64,000 nt of DNA from SHVO01 sp050246995 (GCA_050246995.1 JBFWVA010000013.1:30023-94022), one strand, 5' to 3'; numbered from the stretch's first letter, positions 1 through 8,619 are shown. Notes: generated by a model from the sequence alone, not told the origin. Numbers and translations are program-made.

Positions 1-437
1 CCGGTTACGGTGACCACATGTACGACATCCGCGTCGACGACAATGCCGACCCGCTTAAAGAACTCCGCCGTATCTACAACGTCACCGAAGCCCGCAACCT
101 ACCCAACCATATCGGCAATCACATCGCCGCGGGAAAGTTCGATGAGGCCTTGGCGGAAGTAAACAAGCGCCTCGCGCTTGATCCGACAAGCGACGACGCA
201 CTGGCTGACCGGGCGCGCGTTTATCTCGCGATGAATAAGACCGCCGACGCGATCAAGACGTTACGTCAGGCCATCGGCATCAACCCGAAGCTCTACTACC
301 AGGTCCTGCGGAACGAAGATTTCAAGCCACTGTGGGACAACGCCGGCTACCGGGCGCTCGGTGACTACAGCCGCTTCCACCCGTTGGCCGCCAGCATGAC
401 CGGATCCGACAGCATGCCAATGCCGCCGATCCCCTAA
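1..437 (+). CDS. DUF1028 family protein, C-terminal part (5' truncated by window edge)
   Basis: The reading frame is already open at the window edge (codons from base 3), so this is the end of a longer gene. It begins GYGDHMYDIRVDDNADPLKE, which resembles the conserved late segment of DUF1028 proteins, a family of predicted Ntn-hydrolase-fold proteins of unknown substrate. The last 100 residues look like one or two TPR-type helices (an 'AAGKFDEALAEVNKRLALDP' stretch, then 'ALADRARVYLAMNKTADAIK'), a tail seen in some DUF1028 members. It ends with a Met/Pro-rich tail. The N-terminal nucleophile region lies outside the window. It is followed by a convergent Rid-family gene. Family assignment is from memory of the motif and is fairly, not fully, secure. 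Confidence 0.65.
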   Translation, partial: GYGDHMYDIRVDDNADPLKELRRIYNVTEARNLPNHIGNHIAAGKFDEALAEVNKRLALDPTSDDALADRARVYLAMNKTADAIKTLRQAIGINPKLYYQVLRNEDFKPLWDNAGYRALGDYSRFHPLAASMTGSDSMPMPPIP

Positions 438-678
438 GCCTTCGAAACCGGGCGGATTTTTCCAATCTTGGCGTCCAGGGAATGTCGTCAACGGCCTCGA
501 CCGTGAACGCGACGTTGTCGAATTCCTTCTGCACCACGATCTCAAGCGGAAGAATGTCGAGGACCATGAGATAACGCCAGATTCCCTGCACAAAAATTTT
601 CGTTGATGATATGCGAGCTGATGGAGTCCATCTCGCCGCACCAATTGCGCCGTTGCGCTTTAGACGTAATAGCGCGGT

Positions 679-1089
679 CTACGGAAGGGGCCCACTATCC
701 ACCACGGCGATCGCATCGACTTCGACAAGATAACCAGGTGACAAGGTCGCAACGCCTAAAATCGTATCGACGGGTTTGTGATCGCCGAACAGGCTGACGC
801 GCGCGGCTTCAATGATAGGCAGGCATCTGTCGCGATCGTAGTCGACGACGTAGATCGTGATCTTGGTCACGTCGCTGGGCTTTGCCCCGGCGGCGGCGAG
901 CGCGTGCCCAAGATTCGTGAACACCTGGCCCGCCTGCGCCGTCAGATCCCCCGCACCCACCAACTTGCCGTCGCGGCCCTCCGGTTCCTGACCTGCGATA
1001 AATACCATCCGCGTTCCCGTCGCGACGACGACCTGTGAGTATGTGGTCGGCACCGGCAAGTCCGGCGGATTGATGCACTTCAATGTCAT
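679..1089 (-). CDS. RidA/YjgF/UK114 family protein (non-archetypal Rid subfamily)
   Basis: A 136-residue protein of the Rid fold, whose archetype RidA hydrolyses reactive enamines and imines released by PLP enzymes. Recognisable features are the 'VFIAGQEPEG' strand, 'LTAQAGQVFTNLGHALAAAG' helix region and the C-terminal 'YLVEVDAIAVVDSG' strand. Aligning the end with E. coli RidA (VARLPKDVKIEIEAIAV) puts Thr where the catalytic Arg105 should be (VATLSPGYLVEVDAIAV), so enamine deaminase activity is doubtful. I chose the ATG at 1089 over the one at 1113 because GGGGAG lies a good distance upstream of it. It is divergent from the cupin gene and sits near a hydantoinase, a common neighbourhood for Rid proteins of uncertain role. 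Confidence 0.85.
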   Translation of the reverse strand: MTLKCINPPDLPVPTTYSQVVVATGTRMVFIAGQEPEGRDGKLVGAGDLTAQAGQVFTNLGHALAAAGAKPSDVTKITIYVVDYDRDRCLPIIEAARVSLFGDHKPVDTILGVATLSPGYLVEVDAIAVVDSGPLP

Positions 1090-1197
1090 TTGCTTGCTCT
1101 CCCCAACGTGCAATCCTTCCTATCAGGCCCTACGCCGCCCGAAAAGCTGCCGACGTATTAAGTTCAGACGCGCCCTTACCTCCCGACGGAGATACCG

Positions 1198-1614
1198 ATG
1201 ACCACGCCGATCCTTTTCGCTGCTTTACTGAGCGCGACTTTCACCAAAACCGTTCAGGCTGCGGAGCCAGCGCCCATATCCCCTCCACCGATCACACGTG
1301 AAGTGCTTCCCAGCGCGCAGATCGCGGGAACCAAGCCGGTTGACCGCGTTGAAGTTCAGAAAATCAGCCTCGGCGCGAACGTGAAGCCAGGCGCTCATAT
1401 CCATTCAGCACCGGTCGTCGGTTACATCATCGAGGGGTCAATCGTGTTCCAGATCGAGCAGCAGCCGGCGCGAATCCTGAAGGCGGGTGATACGTTCTTT
1501 GAACCGGCCAATACGGTCATTTCCCGGTTCGATGCGGGCGATGCCCCGGCGACGTTCATGGCCTACTACCTGCTCGGCAAGGACGAGAAAAACGAACTCA
1601 AGATGGCACCCTGA
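1198..1614 (+). CDS. Exported small cupin-domain protein
   Basis: A 138-residue protein with a short hydrophobic N-terminus ending in VQAAE, consistent with a Sec signal peptide. The rest is a single cupin_2 barrel: motif 1 is 'GAHIHSAPVVGYIIEGSIVF' and motif 2 is 'LKAGDTFFEPANT'. The motif-1 histidines (H-x-H) could hold a metal. Motif 2 keeps the usual G-D-x-x-x-x-P pattern but has Asn instead of a metal-binding His. Such proteins range from isomerases to sensors, so no reaction is assigned. It lies 39 bp upstream of the hydantoinase on the same strand and probably shares its transcript. Confidence 0.75.
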   Translation: MTTPILFAALLSATFTKTVQAAEPAPISPPPITREVLPSAQIAGTKPVDRVEVQKISLGANVKPGAHIHSAPVVGYIIEGSIVFQIEQQPARILKAGDTFFEPANTVISRFDAGDAPATFMAYYLLGKDEKNELKMAP

Positions 1615-1653
1615 TATAGGGTAAGCCGAGCGGTAATTTGGGGGAGAACGGCC

Positions 1654-3114
1654 ATGGCAGCGTACGACCTCGTCATTCGCGATGGACTTGTCGGGACCGC
1701 GGCCGACACCTTCGCCTGCGACATCGCGGTGAAGGATGGGCGCATTGCCGCCCTCGGTCACGATCTTCCGAAAGGCGAGCACGAGATCGCGGCGAAGGGC
1801 CGGCTTGTACTGCCCGGCGGCATCGACACCCATATCCACCTTAGCCAGGACGTCGGCGCGGGCGTCGAGCTCGCGGACGATTTCACCAGCGGTACCTTGT
1901 CGGCCATATGCGGCGGCACGACGACGATTGTTCCCTTTGCCTACCAGCCCAAGGGACACAGCCTGCGCGCCGCGGTACAGGACTATCACACCAAGTCGGA
2001 TGGCCAGGCCTACGCCGACTATGCCTTCCACCTCATCATCACCGACCCCACCACGGCCGTGTTGGGCCAGGAGCTACCCTCGCTGATCGCCGCCGGCTAT
2101 ACCTCTTTCAAGCTCTACATGACCTACGATCCGCTGAAACTTGGCGATCGCCAGCTCATCGAGATATTTTCGCTCGCGCGGCGCGAACGCGCCATGTGCA
2201 TGGTCCACGCCGAGAATGCCGACGCGATCAACTGGCTGACGGAATTTCTAGAAAGCGGCGGCCGGACGGCGCCTAAATTCCACGCTGTCGCGCATTCCCA
2301 CATCGGCGAAGGCGAAGCGACGCACCGCGCCATCAGCCTGTCCGAGCTCATCGAAGTCCCCATCCTGATCGTCCATGTCTCCAGCAAGGAGGCGATGGTA
2401 GAAATCCGCCGCGCCCAGTCGCGCGGTCTTCGCATCTATGCGGAAACCTGCCCGCAATACCTATTCCTCACCGCCGACGATCTCGATCCCGACGACGGCC
2501 TGGGCGCGCGCTGCGTCTGTTCGCCGCCGCCGCGGGATAAAGCCACGCAGGAATTACTATGGACTGGACTGGCGAATGGGACGTTCACGGTGGTTTCGTC
2601 CGATCATTCGCCTTTCAACATGACCGCGAAGGGTAAATTCGTCTGCGGCCCGGCGGCGCCCTTCTCCAAGATCCCCAACGGCGTGCCGGGCGTTGAAACG
2701 CGCCTGCCGCTGATGCTGTCCGAAGGCGTGATGAAGAACCGCATCACCCTGCAGCAGTTCGTGGCCTTGACCGCGAGTAACGCCGCGCGGATCTATGGGT
2801 TGGACAAACGTAAAGGCACCATTGCGATCGGCGCCGACGCCGATCTCGTGATCTGGAATACCGATAAGGAGTTCAAGATCACGCAGCCGATGCTCCACCA
2901 CGCAACCGACTATACACCGTATGAAGGCATGACCGTTTCGGCGTGGCCCGACATTGTCACTTCGCGCGGCGAGATCGTTGTTGAAGGCGGCGAGCCGGCG
3001 AAAGACCTCAAGAAAGGCCGTGGGCAATTCCTGCGTTGCGAGCGCCCCGATGCCGCGCGCCCGCGCGCGAACGTGCCCGGTATCGAAGCCGCCATCGCCG
3101 CGATGAAACCTTAA
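1654..3114 (+). CDS. hydA: Dihydropyrimidinase / D-hydantoinase family amidohydrolase
   Basis: A 486-residue cytoplasmic amidohydrolase, the usual length for dihydropyrimidinases, which open cyclic diamides such as dihydrouracil or 5-substituted hydantoins to N-carbamoyl amino acids. Visible metal-site residues are HxH at 60-62 (GGIDTHIHLSQD), the Lys expected to be carboxylated at 153 (TSFKLYMTYDP), His185 (VHAENAD), His241 (HVSSKEA) and Asp317 (SSDHSPFN). The start follows a strong GGGGGAGAA site. No N-carbamoyl-amino-acid hydrolase is seen in the window, so the next pathway step must be elsewhere. The adjoining ABC transporter suggests imported substrate. Exact specificity (pyrimidine versus hydantoin) cannot be read from the sequence. 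It converges on the binding-protein gene with a 3-bp gap and no terminator. Confidence 0.92.
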   Translation: MAAYDLVIRDGLVGTAADTFACDIAVKDGRIAALGHDLPKGEHEIAAKGRLVLPGGIDTHIHLSQDVGAGVELADDFTSGTLSAICGGTTTIVPFAYQPKGHSLRAAVQDYHTKSDGQAYADYAFHLIITDPTTAVLGQELPSLIAAGYTSFKLYMTYDPLKLGDRQLIEIFSLARRERAMCMVHAENADAINWLTEFLESGGRTAPKFHAVAHSHIGEGEATHRAISLSELIEVPILIVHVSSKEAMVEIRRAQSRGLRIYAETCPQYLFLTADDLDPDDGLGARCVCSPPPRDKATQELLWTGLANGTFTVVSSDHSPFNMTAKGKFVCGPAAPFSKIPNGVPGVETRLPLMLSEGVMKNRITLQQFVALTASNAARIYGLDKRKGTIAIGADADLVIWNTDKEFKITQPMLHHATDYTPYEGMTVSAWPDIVTSRGEIVVEGGEPAKDLKKGRGQFLRCERPDAARPRANVPGIEAAIAAMKP

Positions 3115-3117
3115 CGC

Positions 3118-4305
3118 CTATTTTTGCAGACGATAAAGCACATTTCGGGGAATCTCCGGCACTTCGACCTCGGCCACCACCTTCCCCGTTCCTTCGGTGA
3201 TCTGATTGATCACCAGGGGCAGCGCCGCCTGGATGTGCAGTTCTTTCGAGAAGGAGCGCGGCCCCAGCGCTGTCGGTTCACGCTTGTAAGTCTCCATCTC
3301 GGCGACCACCGCTTTCGCATCAGTGCTCTTCACCTTAGCGACCGCTTTCGCCCACAGCTCCAGCCACGCGTAAATGGGATAGGCGTGCTGGCTGACGGGG
3401 GCCGCGCCATATTTCGCCTTGAAGGCTTCGGTCAGCGCCATCACCGGCGGGCGCGGATCGCCGAAGATCGAGGCCTGTACCGCGACATAGTACTCCTTCA
3501 AGCCCGGGACGGAGTTCAGCCAGAACGTGCCGTCCATGCCGACGCCCGTCATTACCGGAAGGTCGATCCCGGCCGCGCGCAATTGACGTAGCGCGCTTGG
3601 TCCCCCCGGGGTGTAGCTGCAAAGAATGATTTCATCGACCTTTTGCGTCTTCATGACGGCGGCAAGACGCGTGATCTGCGAGGCGATGGAAGGATCGGCG
3701 TTCTTGAACGTGTCCTTACCGACAATCTTGCCGCCCTTGAGCGGGAACATCCATTCGAACCCGGCGCACAGCGACTTGTCGTATTCGACCGAATCATCGA
3801 GCAGGATGTAACTCGTGGTGAACTTCTTGGTATCGGCGCTGAATATCGCGAGGGCGGCGCCTTCCGATTGCGCGGTGCTCGAAGCACTGAAGGCGAGCGG
3901 GCCGACGCCGATCACCCCCATCTTGATGTCGCCCGCGCAGATCGATACCGAGATTACACCGGCGCGCTGCGCCTGAAGCGCCGCGGGCGCACCGTAATCA
4001 TAGTCGCAAGACACCACGACCAGTTTCGCACCATCGCGCAAGACGGCCTGCCCCGCCTTCGCCCCCTCCGTACGGTCAGACTTCGTGTCGGCGTCCACGG
4101 TTTTGATCTTTTGCCCAAGCAGCCCGCCCTTGGCGTTCATCTGTTCGACCCAGAGCTTTGCCATCCGCGTTCCGTCGCCATCGTACGGAATCATGAATCC
4201 CGATTGCGCGACGGCAAATCCAATCGTGATCTCCTGGGCGCGGACGGGAGACGCGAGAAGCGCGAGGGAGGCAAACACGCTCCCTAAACAAAACCGTTTC
4301 GTCAC
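3118..4305 (-). CDS. ABC transporter substrate-binding protein (branched-chain amino acid / amide type)
   Basis: A 395-residue periplasmic binding protein of the LivJ/AmiC/UrtA type (Peripla_BP_6). A signal peptide with core LGSVFASLALLASPVRAQ is followed by 'EITIGFAVAQSGFMIPYDGD', the usual first strand, and 'AKLWVEQMNAKGGLLGQKIK', typical of the family. The GTG at 4305 is preferred: GGAG lies 8 bases upstream and the signal peptide begins there, while the in-frame ATG at 4386 would add an unlikely 27-residue leader. It is divergent from the livG-like gene and should feed the permeases encoded there. Family members bind amino acids, amides, urea or aromatic acids; I infer a substrate related to the hydantoinase reaction. 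Confidence 0.88.
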   Translation of the reverse strand: MTKRFCLGSVFASLALLASPVRAQEITIGFAVAQSGFMIPYDGDGTRMAKLWVEQMNAKGGLLGQKIKTVDADTKSDRTEGAKAGQAVLRDGAKLVVVSCDYDYGAPAALQAQRAGVISVSICAGDIKMGVIGVGPLAFSASSTAQSEGAALAIFSADTKKFTTSYILLDDSVEYDKSLCAGFEWMFPLKGGKIVGKDTFKNADPSIASQITRLAAVMKTQKVDEIILCSYTPGGPSALRQLRAAGIDLPVMTGVGMDGTFWLNSVPGLKEYYVAVQASIFGDPRPPVMALTEAFKAKYGAAPVSQHAYPIYAWLELWAKAVAKVKSTDAKAVVAEMETYKREPTALGPRSFSKELHIQAALPLVINQITEGTGKVVAEVEVPEIPRNVLYRLQK

Positions 4306-4602
4306 AGGCAATGCTCCATGTCGGCGGTAGAGGCGGCTCGCACGGGAGGGAACATGCGCATGCGCGAGCTTTCTTCCATGTTGCAAGGCCCCTGCACGGC
4401 AAGCAAGCCCAATGCCGCGTGGCCTTCTTTAGCTGTGCTGAAACGGCCTAAGAACGCTCGATTTGGGGATTGATCAGCCGTCCGGAGCCCTTAAGATGGC
4501 TGCCAATATCCGTTGTAAAACAATGGAATGCTGGGGATCCAAGGTGTCTTCTGACTCATTGCCAGCCCGGCGCCGTCCTGGCGCCGTAAAGGAATGCCGC
4601 GC
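4306..4602. promoter_or_regulatory. Divergent intergenic region between binding-protein and ABC operon, with GC hairpin before livG
   Basis: About 300 bp separate the two divergent halves of the transporter locus, so both promoters should lie here. I could not pick out a convincing -35/-10 pair. A perfect 7-bp GC hairpin (arms 4568-4574 and 4580-4586, loop GTCCT) stands immediately before the AAAGGA ribosome binding site of the livG-like gene, where it could affect translation or mRNA stability. No operator-like palindrome for a dedicated regulator was recognised, and no regulator gene lies in the cluster. Confidence 0.4.
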
Positions 4603-5379
4603 ATGAGCGCCGCGGCTCCTCAGCTTGAGTCCAAAGCCGAGCAGCCGATCCAGGGCGGTCCTTCGACATTGAGGGCCGAGGATATCGGCGTGCGCTTTCA
4701 AAGCCTCGCCGCTCTCACCGATATCAATCTGACTCTCCAGCGCGGCGAAATCTTCGGCCTCATCGGCCCCAACGGTGCGGGCAAGACGACGCTGGTCAAT
4801 TGTCTCACCGGATTCCAGAGGTCCAGCAGCGGGCGCGTGGTGCTGGGCGAGCGCGACACCGCCGGCTGGGGCCCGGACCATTTCCGCAAGGCCGGAATCG
4901 CGCGCACCTTCCAGGCCGGCCGTCTGTTCAAGGACATGAGCGTCATCGAGAACGTCGAGGTCGCCGGCGTCGGCATGGGACTCAGCCGCCGCGAGGCGCG
5001 CCGTCATGGACTTGCTTTGCTCACATGGCTCGGCATCGCCGATAAGGCCGAACAGACTGCCGGATCCCTCCCCTACACCGATGAACGCCGCGTAGGGATT
5101 GCCCGCGCGCTGATGTTGTCGCCGGCGTTTGTTCTGATGGATGAACCCGCCGCCGGGATGTCGGACGCCGAGTGCGAGGACTTGATGGGCCTCGTCTCCT
5201 CCATGCCCGCGCTGTATGGCTGCGGCGTCTTATTGATTGAACACAATATGAGCGTCGTCATGGCTGTGTGCGCGCGCGTGCATGTGCTCGATGGCGGGCG
5301 CAGCGTCGCCGAAGGCACATGCCAGGAGATCCAGAACAATCCGGCGGTGATCGGGGCATATCTGGGGATGGAAGCATGA
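4603..5379 (+). CDS. ABC transporter ATP-binding protein, LivG-type
   Basis: One of two ATPase subunits of a HAAT-family importer (258 residues). Walker A is GPNGAGKTT, Walker B 'FVLMDEPAAGMSD', and the H-loop is in 'LLIEHNMSV'; the C-terminal YLGMEA is typical of LivG-like proteins. The signature region reads LPYTDERRVGIARA rather than LSGGQ; LivG relatives vary here, but the central Gly is missing. ATG 4603 is chosen over ATG 4594 because AAAGGA is 9 bases before 4603 and touches 4594. It overlaps the next gene by ATGA, so the two ATPases are probably translationally coupled. Confidence 0.92.
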   Translation: MSAAAPQLESKAEQPIQGGPSTLRAEDIGVRFQSLAALTDINLTLQRGEIFGLIGPNGAGKTTLVNCLTGFQRSSSGRVVLGERDTAGWGPDHFRKAGIARTFQAGRLFKDMSVIENVEVAGVGMGLSRREARRHGLALLTWLGIADKAEQTAGSLPYTDERRVGIARALMLSPAFVLMDEPAAGMSDAECEDLMGLVSSMPALYGCGVLLIEHNMSVVMAVCARVHVLDGGRSVAEGTCQEIQNNPAVIGAYLGMEA

Positions 5380-6101
5380 GCACGCCCCTTCTCACGGTCG
5401 ACGACTTGCACGTCTCCTACGGCGGCATTGCGGCGGTGCGCGGTCTCACGCTCGACGTGGCCCCAGGTGAGGTCGTTTCCATCATTGGACCGAACGGGGC
5501 AGGCAAATCGACGACGCTTGCCGCCATCTCCGGCGGCGTCATCCCGGCGCGCGGGCGCATCCGGTTTGACGGCGGCGATCTGAGTGGACGGCGCCCGGAG
5601 GAGATCGCACGCAGCGGCATCTCGCTGGTTCCAGAAGGCCGGCATGTCTTCGGGACCCTAACGGTGCGCGAGAACCTCGAGATCGGCACCTACATGCGCG
5701 CAAAACGATCGGGCGCCGCCGGCGAGATCGAGGCGATGCTTGAGATATTCCCGCGCCTCAAGGAGCGCATCAACGCACCCGCCGGACAACTTTCCGGAGG
5801 TGAACAACAGATGCTGGCCATCGCGCGCGCCGTACTCACGCGCCCGCGCCTGCTCTTGGTCGACGAACCTTCGCTCGGTCTGGCACCGATTGTCGTGGAC
5901 CAAGTCTATGAAACGCTTCTCAAACTGCGCGCGCGCGACGGTCTCGCCCTACTGATCGTCGAACAGAGCTCGCATCGCATCTTGAAACATGCCGACCGGA
6001 TTTACGTCCTGCGCGATGGGACCAATCAACTGACCGACCGCGCCTCAAATCTCAAGGAAGACGCCATCAAACGCGCCTACTTTGGCTTCGGCGCCGCATG
6101 A
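5376..6101 (+). CDS. ABC transporter ATP-binding protein, LivF-type
   Basis: Second ATPase subunit, 241 residues. It has Walker A GPNGAGKST, the intact signature LSGGEQQMLAIARA, Walker B 'LLLVDEPSLGLAP' and the H-loop region 'LIVEQSSHRI' (here Gln-Ser-Ser-His). This is the usual LivF layout. The canonical signature in this subunit and the degenerate one in its partner could mean the two ATP sites are not equivalent, as in several heterodimeric ABC systems. The start overlaps the previous stop (ATGA), and its own stop overlaps the permease start in the same way. Confidence 0.93.
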   Translation: MSTPLLTVDDLHVSYGGIAAVRGLTLDVAPGEVVSIIGPNGAGKSTTLAAISGGVIPARGRIRFDGGDLSGRRPEEIARSGISLVPEGRHVFGTLTVRENLEIGTYMRAKRSGAAGEIEAMLEIFPRLKERINAPAGQLSGGEQQMLAIARAVLTRPRLLLVDEPSLGLAPIVVDQVYETLLKLRARDGLALLIVEQSSHRILKHADRIYVLRDGTNQLTDRASNLKEDAIKRAYFGFGAA

Positions 6102-7012
6102 TTACGCTCGCCCAGAACATCATCGACGCCCTTAGCCTTGGCAGCCTCTATGCTCTGGTTGCGCTCGGGATCGGCCTGCTGTTCGGCATCCTCCGGCTTG
6201 TGAACTTCGCCCACGGCGACTTCATCACCGTTGGAGCTTACGCCTTGATCGTGCCGTCGGCCGACGTTGCCGCACATATGTACGTCGGCGCGTGGGATCC
6301 GCTGGTGATGATCCCCGCCATCGGCCTTATCGTCGTCATTGTCGCGCTTCTGACCGACGGGCTGGTTTTCCGGCCGCTGCGCCGGGCTGCGTCGACCAGC
6401 CTGATGATCGGCTCCTTCGCGGTCAGCTACGTCATCCAAAACGGCCTGATCGTGATCTACGGGGCACGCCCCAAGGCGGTCGATCTCTGGCCGGCGCTGG
6501 GACGGCAACTCCAGCTCGGCGATCTGCGCGCACCGTTGTTGCAGGTCGTGACCATTGGCGTCACCCTCGCCCTGATGATCGCGCTTTCGCTCTTTCTGAA
6601 ACGCACCCGCTACGGTGTGCAAATGCGCGCCGCCGCGGAGGACTTCCGCATGGCGCGATACCTGGGCGTGCGCGCGAACCTGGTCATCGGACTCGCCTTT
6701 GCCATCAGCGGTCTTCTAGCCGCCATCGTCTCGCTCCTATTCCTCTCGCAGACCGGGTCGCTCGCGACCAACATGGGCGTGCCGCTCGCCCTATTCGGAT
6801 TCGTCGCCGTCGTGATCGGGGGCATGGGCAGCCTGGTGGGCGCGGTGCTCGGCGGCTTTGTCGTCGGGATCATCGTCACTCTGTTGCAGGCTTATCTGCC
6901 GCCGGACCTGCGCTCCTTCCGGGATGCTTTTGCCTTCGGTTTTGTTATCCTCATCCTTCTCTTGCGGCCTTCGGGGTTGATCCGCGCCAAAGCGCTGATC
7001 GAGCGAGTGTAA
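6098..7012 (+). CDS. ABC transporter permease, LivH-type
   Basis: A 304-residue inner-membrane permease with about eight hydrophobic segments. 'SLYALVALGIGLLFGILRL' followed by NFAHGDFIT is the hallmark N-terminal motif of LivH proteins, and 'GGMGSLVGAVLGGFVVG' is the conserved late loop and helix. It would form the channel with the LivM-type protein encoded next. It starts by ATGA overlap with the livF-like gene and ends 2 bp before livM, so the four genes from 4603 form one tight operon. Substrate is unknown. Confidence 0.93.
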   Translation: MITLAQNIIDALSLGSLYALVALGIGLLFGILRLVNFAHGDFITVGAYALIVPSADVAAHMYVGAWDPLVMIPAIGLIVVIVALLTDGLVFRPLRRAASTSLMIGSFAVSYVIQNGLIVIYGARPKAVDLWPALGRQLQLGDLRAPLLQVVTIGVTLALMIALSLFLKRTRYGVQMRAAAEDFRMARYLGVRANLVIGLAFAISGLLAAIVSLLFLSQTGSLATNMGVPLALFGFVAVVIGGMGSLVGAVLGGFVVGIIVTLLQAYLPPDLRSFRDAFAFGFVILILLLRPSGLIRAKALIERV

Positions 7013-7014
7013 CG

Positions 7015-8004
7015 ATGAAACGTTTCCAAACCCCGGCCCTTCTGGTCGCCGGGCTCGCCGCCATCGTCGCGCTAGGCCATCTCATCGGCAGCGAGCAGAT
7101 CAGCTTCACCCTCACCGAGATGCTGATCCGCCTCACCATCGTTGTGGGAATCTACGTCTTCGTCGGAAATTCCGGGATCATCTCCTTCGGCCATATCGGC
7201 TTCATGTGCATTGGAGCCTATGCGGCCGCCTGGGCGACGCTCGATCCCGCATGGAAACAGGTCATGCTATCGGGGCTTCCCCTGTTCCTGCAGGAGGGCA
7301 CCTACCCGTTCCCGATCGCCGTTCTGGGCGCCGGGCTCTTGGCAGCGGCGGTCGCGCTCGCCTTGGGCGGGGCGATCATGCGGCTCAACGGCCTCGCCGC
7401 TTCCATCGCGACATTCGCGTTTCTTGCCATCGTCAACAGCGTCTATTCCAACTGGGATACCGTCACCGGCGGAACGAGTTCCATCGTCGGGATCCCCACA
7501 GCGGTCGGGCCTTGGGTCGCGCTGATCTTCGCCAGCCTTGCTATCGGCGCGGCCTACGCCTTCCAGCAATCGCGCTACGGGTTGATGCTGCGCGCGACCC
7601 GCGACGACGACGTGGCCGCGCGGTCTTCGGCCGTGAACACCTTCCGTGTGCGCCTCATCGCCTTCGTTTGCAGCGCCTTCCTGGTCGGCGCCGGGGGCGC
7701 GCTTTACGCTCACTTCCTGGGCGTACTAACAACGGACGCCTTCTATCTGGTGCTGTCGTTCGTCACCTTATCAATGCTGGTCGTCGGCGGGATCGGCAGC
7801 CTCACCGGCGCAGTGGCCGGTACCCTGGGCGTCACGCTGATCGTCGAGTTGCTGCGCGCCAGCGAGCGCGGGATCACCGTGGGCGGAACGGATCTCGCCC
7901 TTCCCAGCGGCAGTCAGGAGATCGGATTGGGTCTCCTGATGGCTTTGATCCTGATCTTTCGGCCGACGGGTCTCGCACGGAACCGGGAACTGCGGTTATT
8001 TTGA
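7015..8004 (+). CDS. ABC transporter permease, LivM-type
   Basis: A 329-residue inner-membrane permease, second channel subunit. It shows 'GNSGIISFGHIGFMCIGAYA' (the LivM counterpart of the LivH motif), an internal 'GLAASIATFAFLAIVNSVY' helix, the cytoplasmic EAA-like loop 'SRYGLMLRATRDDDVAARS', and 'VVGGIGSLTGAVAGTLGVT' near the end. An ORF continuing further upstream in this frame is only read-through in livH; ATG 7015, 2 bp after livH, is the sensible start. The 3' end overlaps the remains of a minus-strand amidohydrolase gene. Confidence 0.93.
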   Translation: MKRFQTPALLVAGLAAIVALGHLIGSEQISFTLTEMLIRLTIVVGIYVFVGNSGIISFGHIGFMCIGAYAAAWATLDPAWKQVMLSGLPLFLQEGTYPFPIAVLGAGLLAAAVALALGGAIMRLNGLAASIATFAFLAIVNSVYSNWDTVTGGTSSIVGIPTAVGPWVALIFASLAIGAAYAFQQSRYGLMLRATRDDDVAARSSAVNTFRVRLIAFVCSAFLVGAGGALYAHFLGVLTTDAFYLVLSFVTLSMLVVGGIGSLTGAVAGTLGVTLIVELLRASERGITVGGTDLALPSGSQEIGLGLLMALILIFRPTGLARNRELRLF

Positions 8005-8540
8005 GCCGCAGGTTTTGTCGACGACAACCGCCCGCCCTTCATCACCCAACGCACATTGTTGATCGTGACATTGAAGTCGGCGAGAGGATTGCCTCCAACC
8101 GCCGCGCCGAGTTCGCGGGTATTCTCTCCCGCCATCGTATAGACCGCGTCGGAACCCATGCCTACCTTCACGCCCGCTTTCAGGGCGCGGCACGTGGTCT
8201 CGATATTCTTGGCGATGAACTCATGGTACGCGTCGCCGATCCCTGGGCGGCGTGATGCCCCTGGCCTTCATCATCGCCAGCGTTTCGTCATCGATATCGA
8301 TGGCATGTTCGATGGTGTCGCCCCGGCGATGGCGGCGCGCTTGGCGCCTTCCGGCCCATATGACTGCACCGCGATTTTTTTTGCCCAAGGGATGGGCGAT
8401 CTCAACCGCCGCCTTGATCTCCTCGACTGTGAGCGTGGCTTCTCCGGTGGGGCTTTGCGTACCTCCCGTGGAGGCGAACAGCTTGACCCAATCGGCGCCC
8501 AGCGCGATGACCTCGCGCACAGCCTTGTTGCCCCACATTG
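7996..8540 (-). pseudogene. Decayed amidohydrolase (imidazolonepropionase-like family) remnant
   Basis: Pieces of one amidohydrolase are readable on the minus strand but in different frames. From 8538 downwards: 'AVREVIALGADWVKLFASTG', then 'LTVEEIKAAVEIAHPLGKK', a frame change to 'AKKIAVQSYGPEGAKRAA', and a return to 'GDTIEHAIDIDDETLAMMKA'. A jump follows to 'GDAYHEFIAKNIETTCRA', continuing as 'VKVGMGSDAVYTMAGENT' and 'FNVTINNVRWVMKGG', and a last frame change gives VVVDKTCGSK and a stop. Intact relatives have a longer segment between 'MMKARG' and 'DAYHEF', so an internal deletion is likely besides at least three frameshifts. The N-terminal half with the HxH metal site is absent. The gene probably once ran convergent to the ABC operon and served the same pathway; that part is inference. 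Confidence 0.8.
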
Positions 8541-8619
8541 GCAGGCCGAACTATGGCCTTTTTCTTGCCCGGGCCCTGGTGTTTCCTTATCGTTACAGGA
8601 GCTAGTTGGGGGGATTGAG

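Noticed and set aside
6292..7014. Longer livM frame starting within livH
   Set aside because: The added residues are Arg/Gly-rich out-of-frame livH sequence; the true start is ATG 7015.
8158..8619. In-frame upstream extension of the TonB receptor
   Set aside because: The extension lies over the amidohydrolase pseudogene read antisense, and the signal peptide starts only at 8620.
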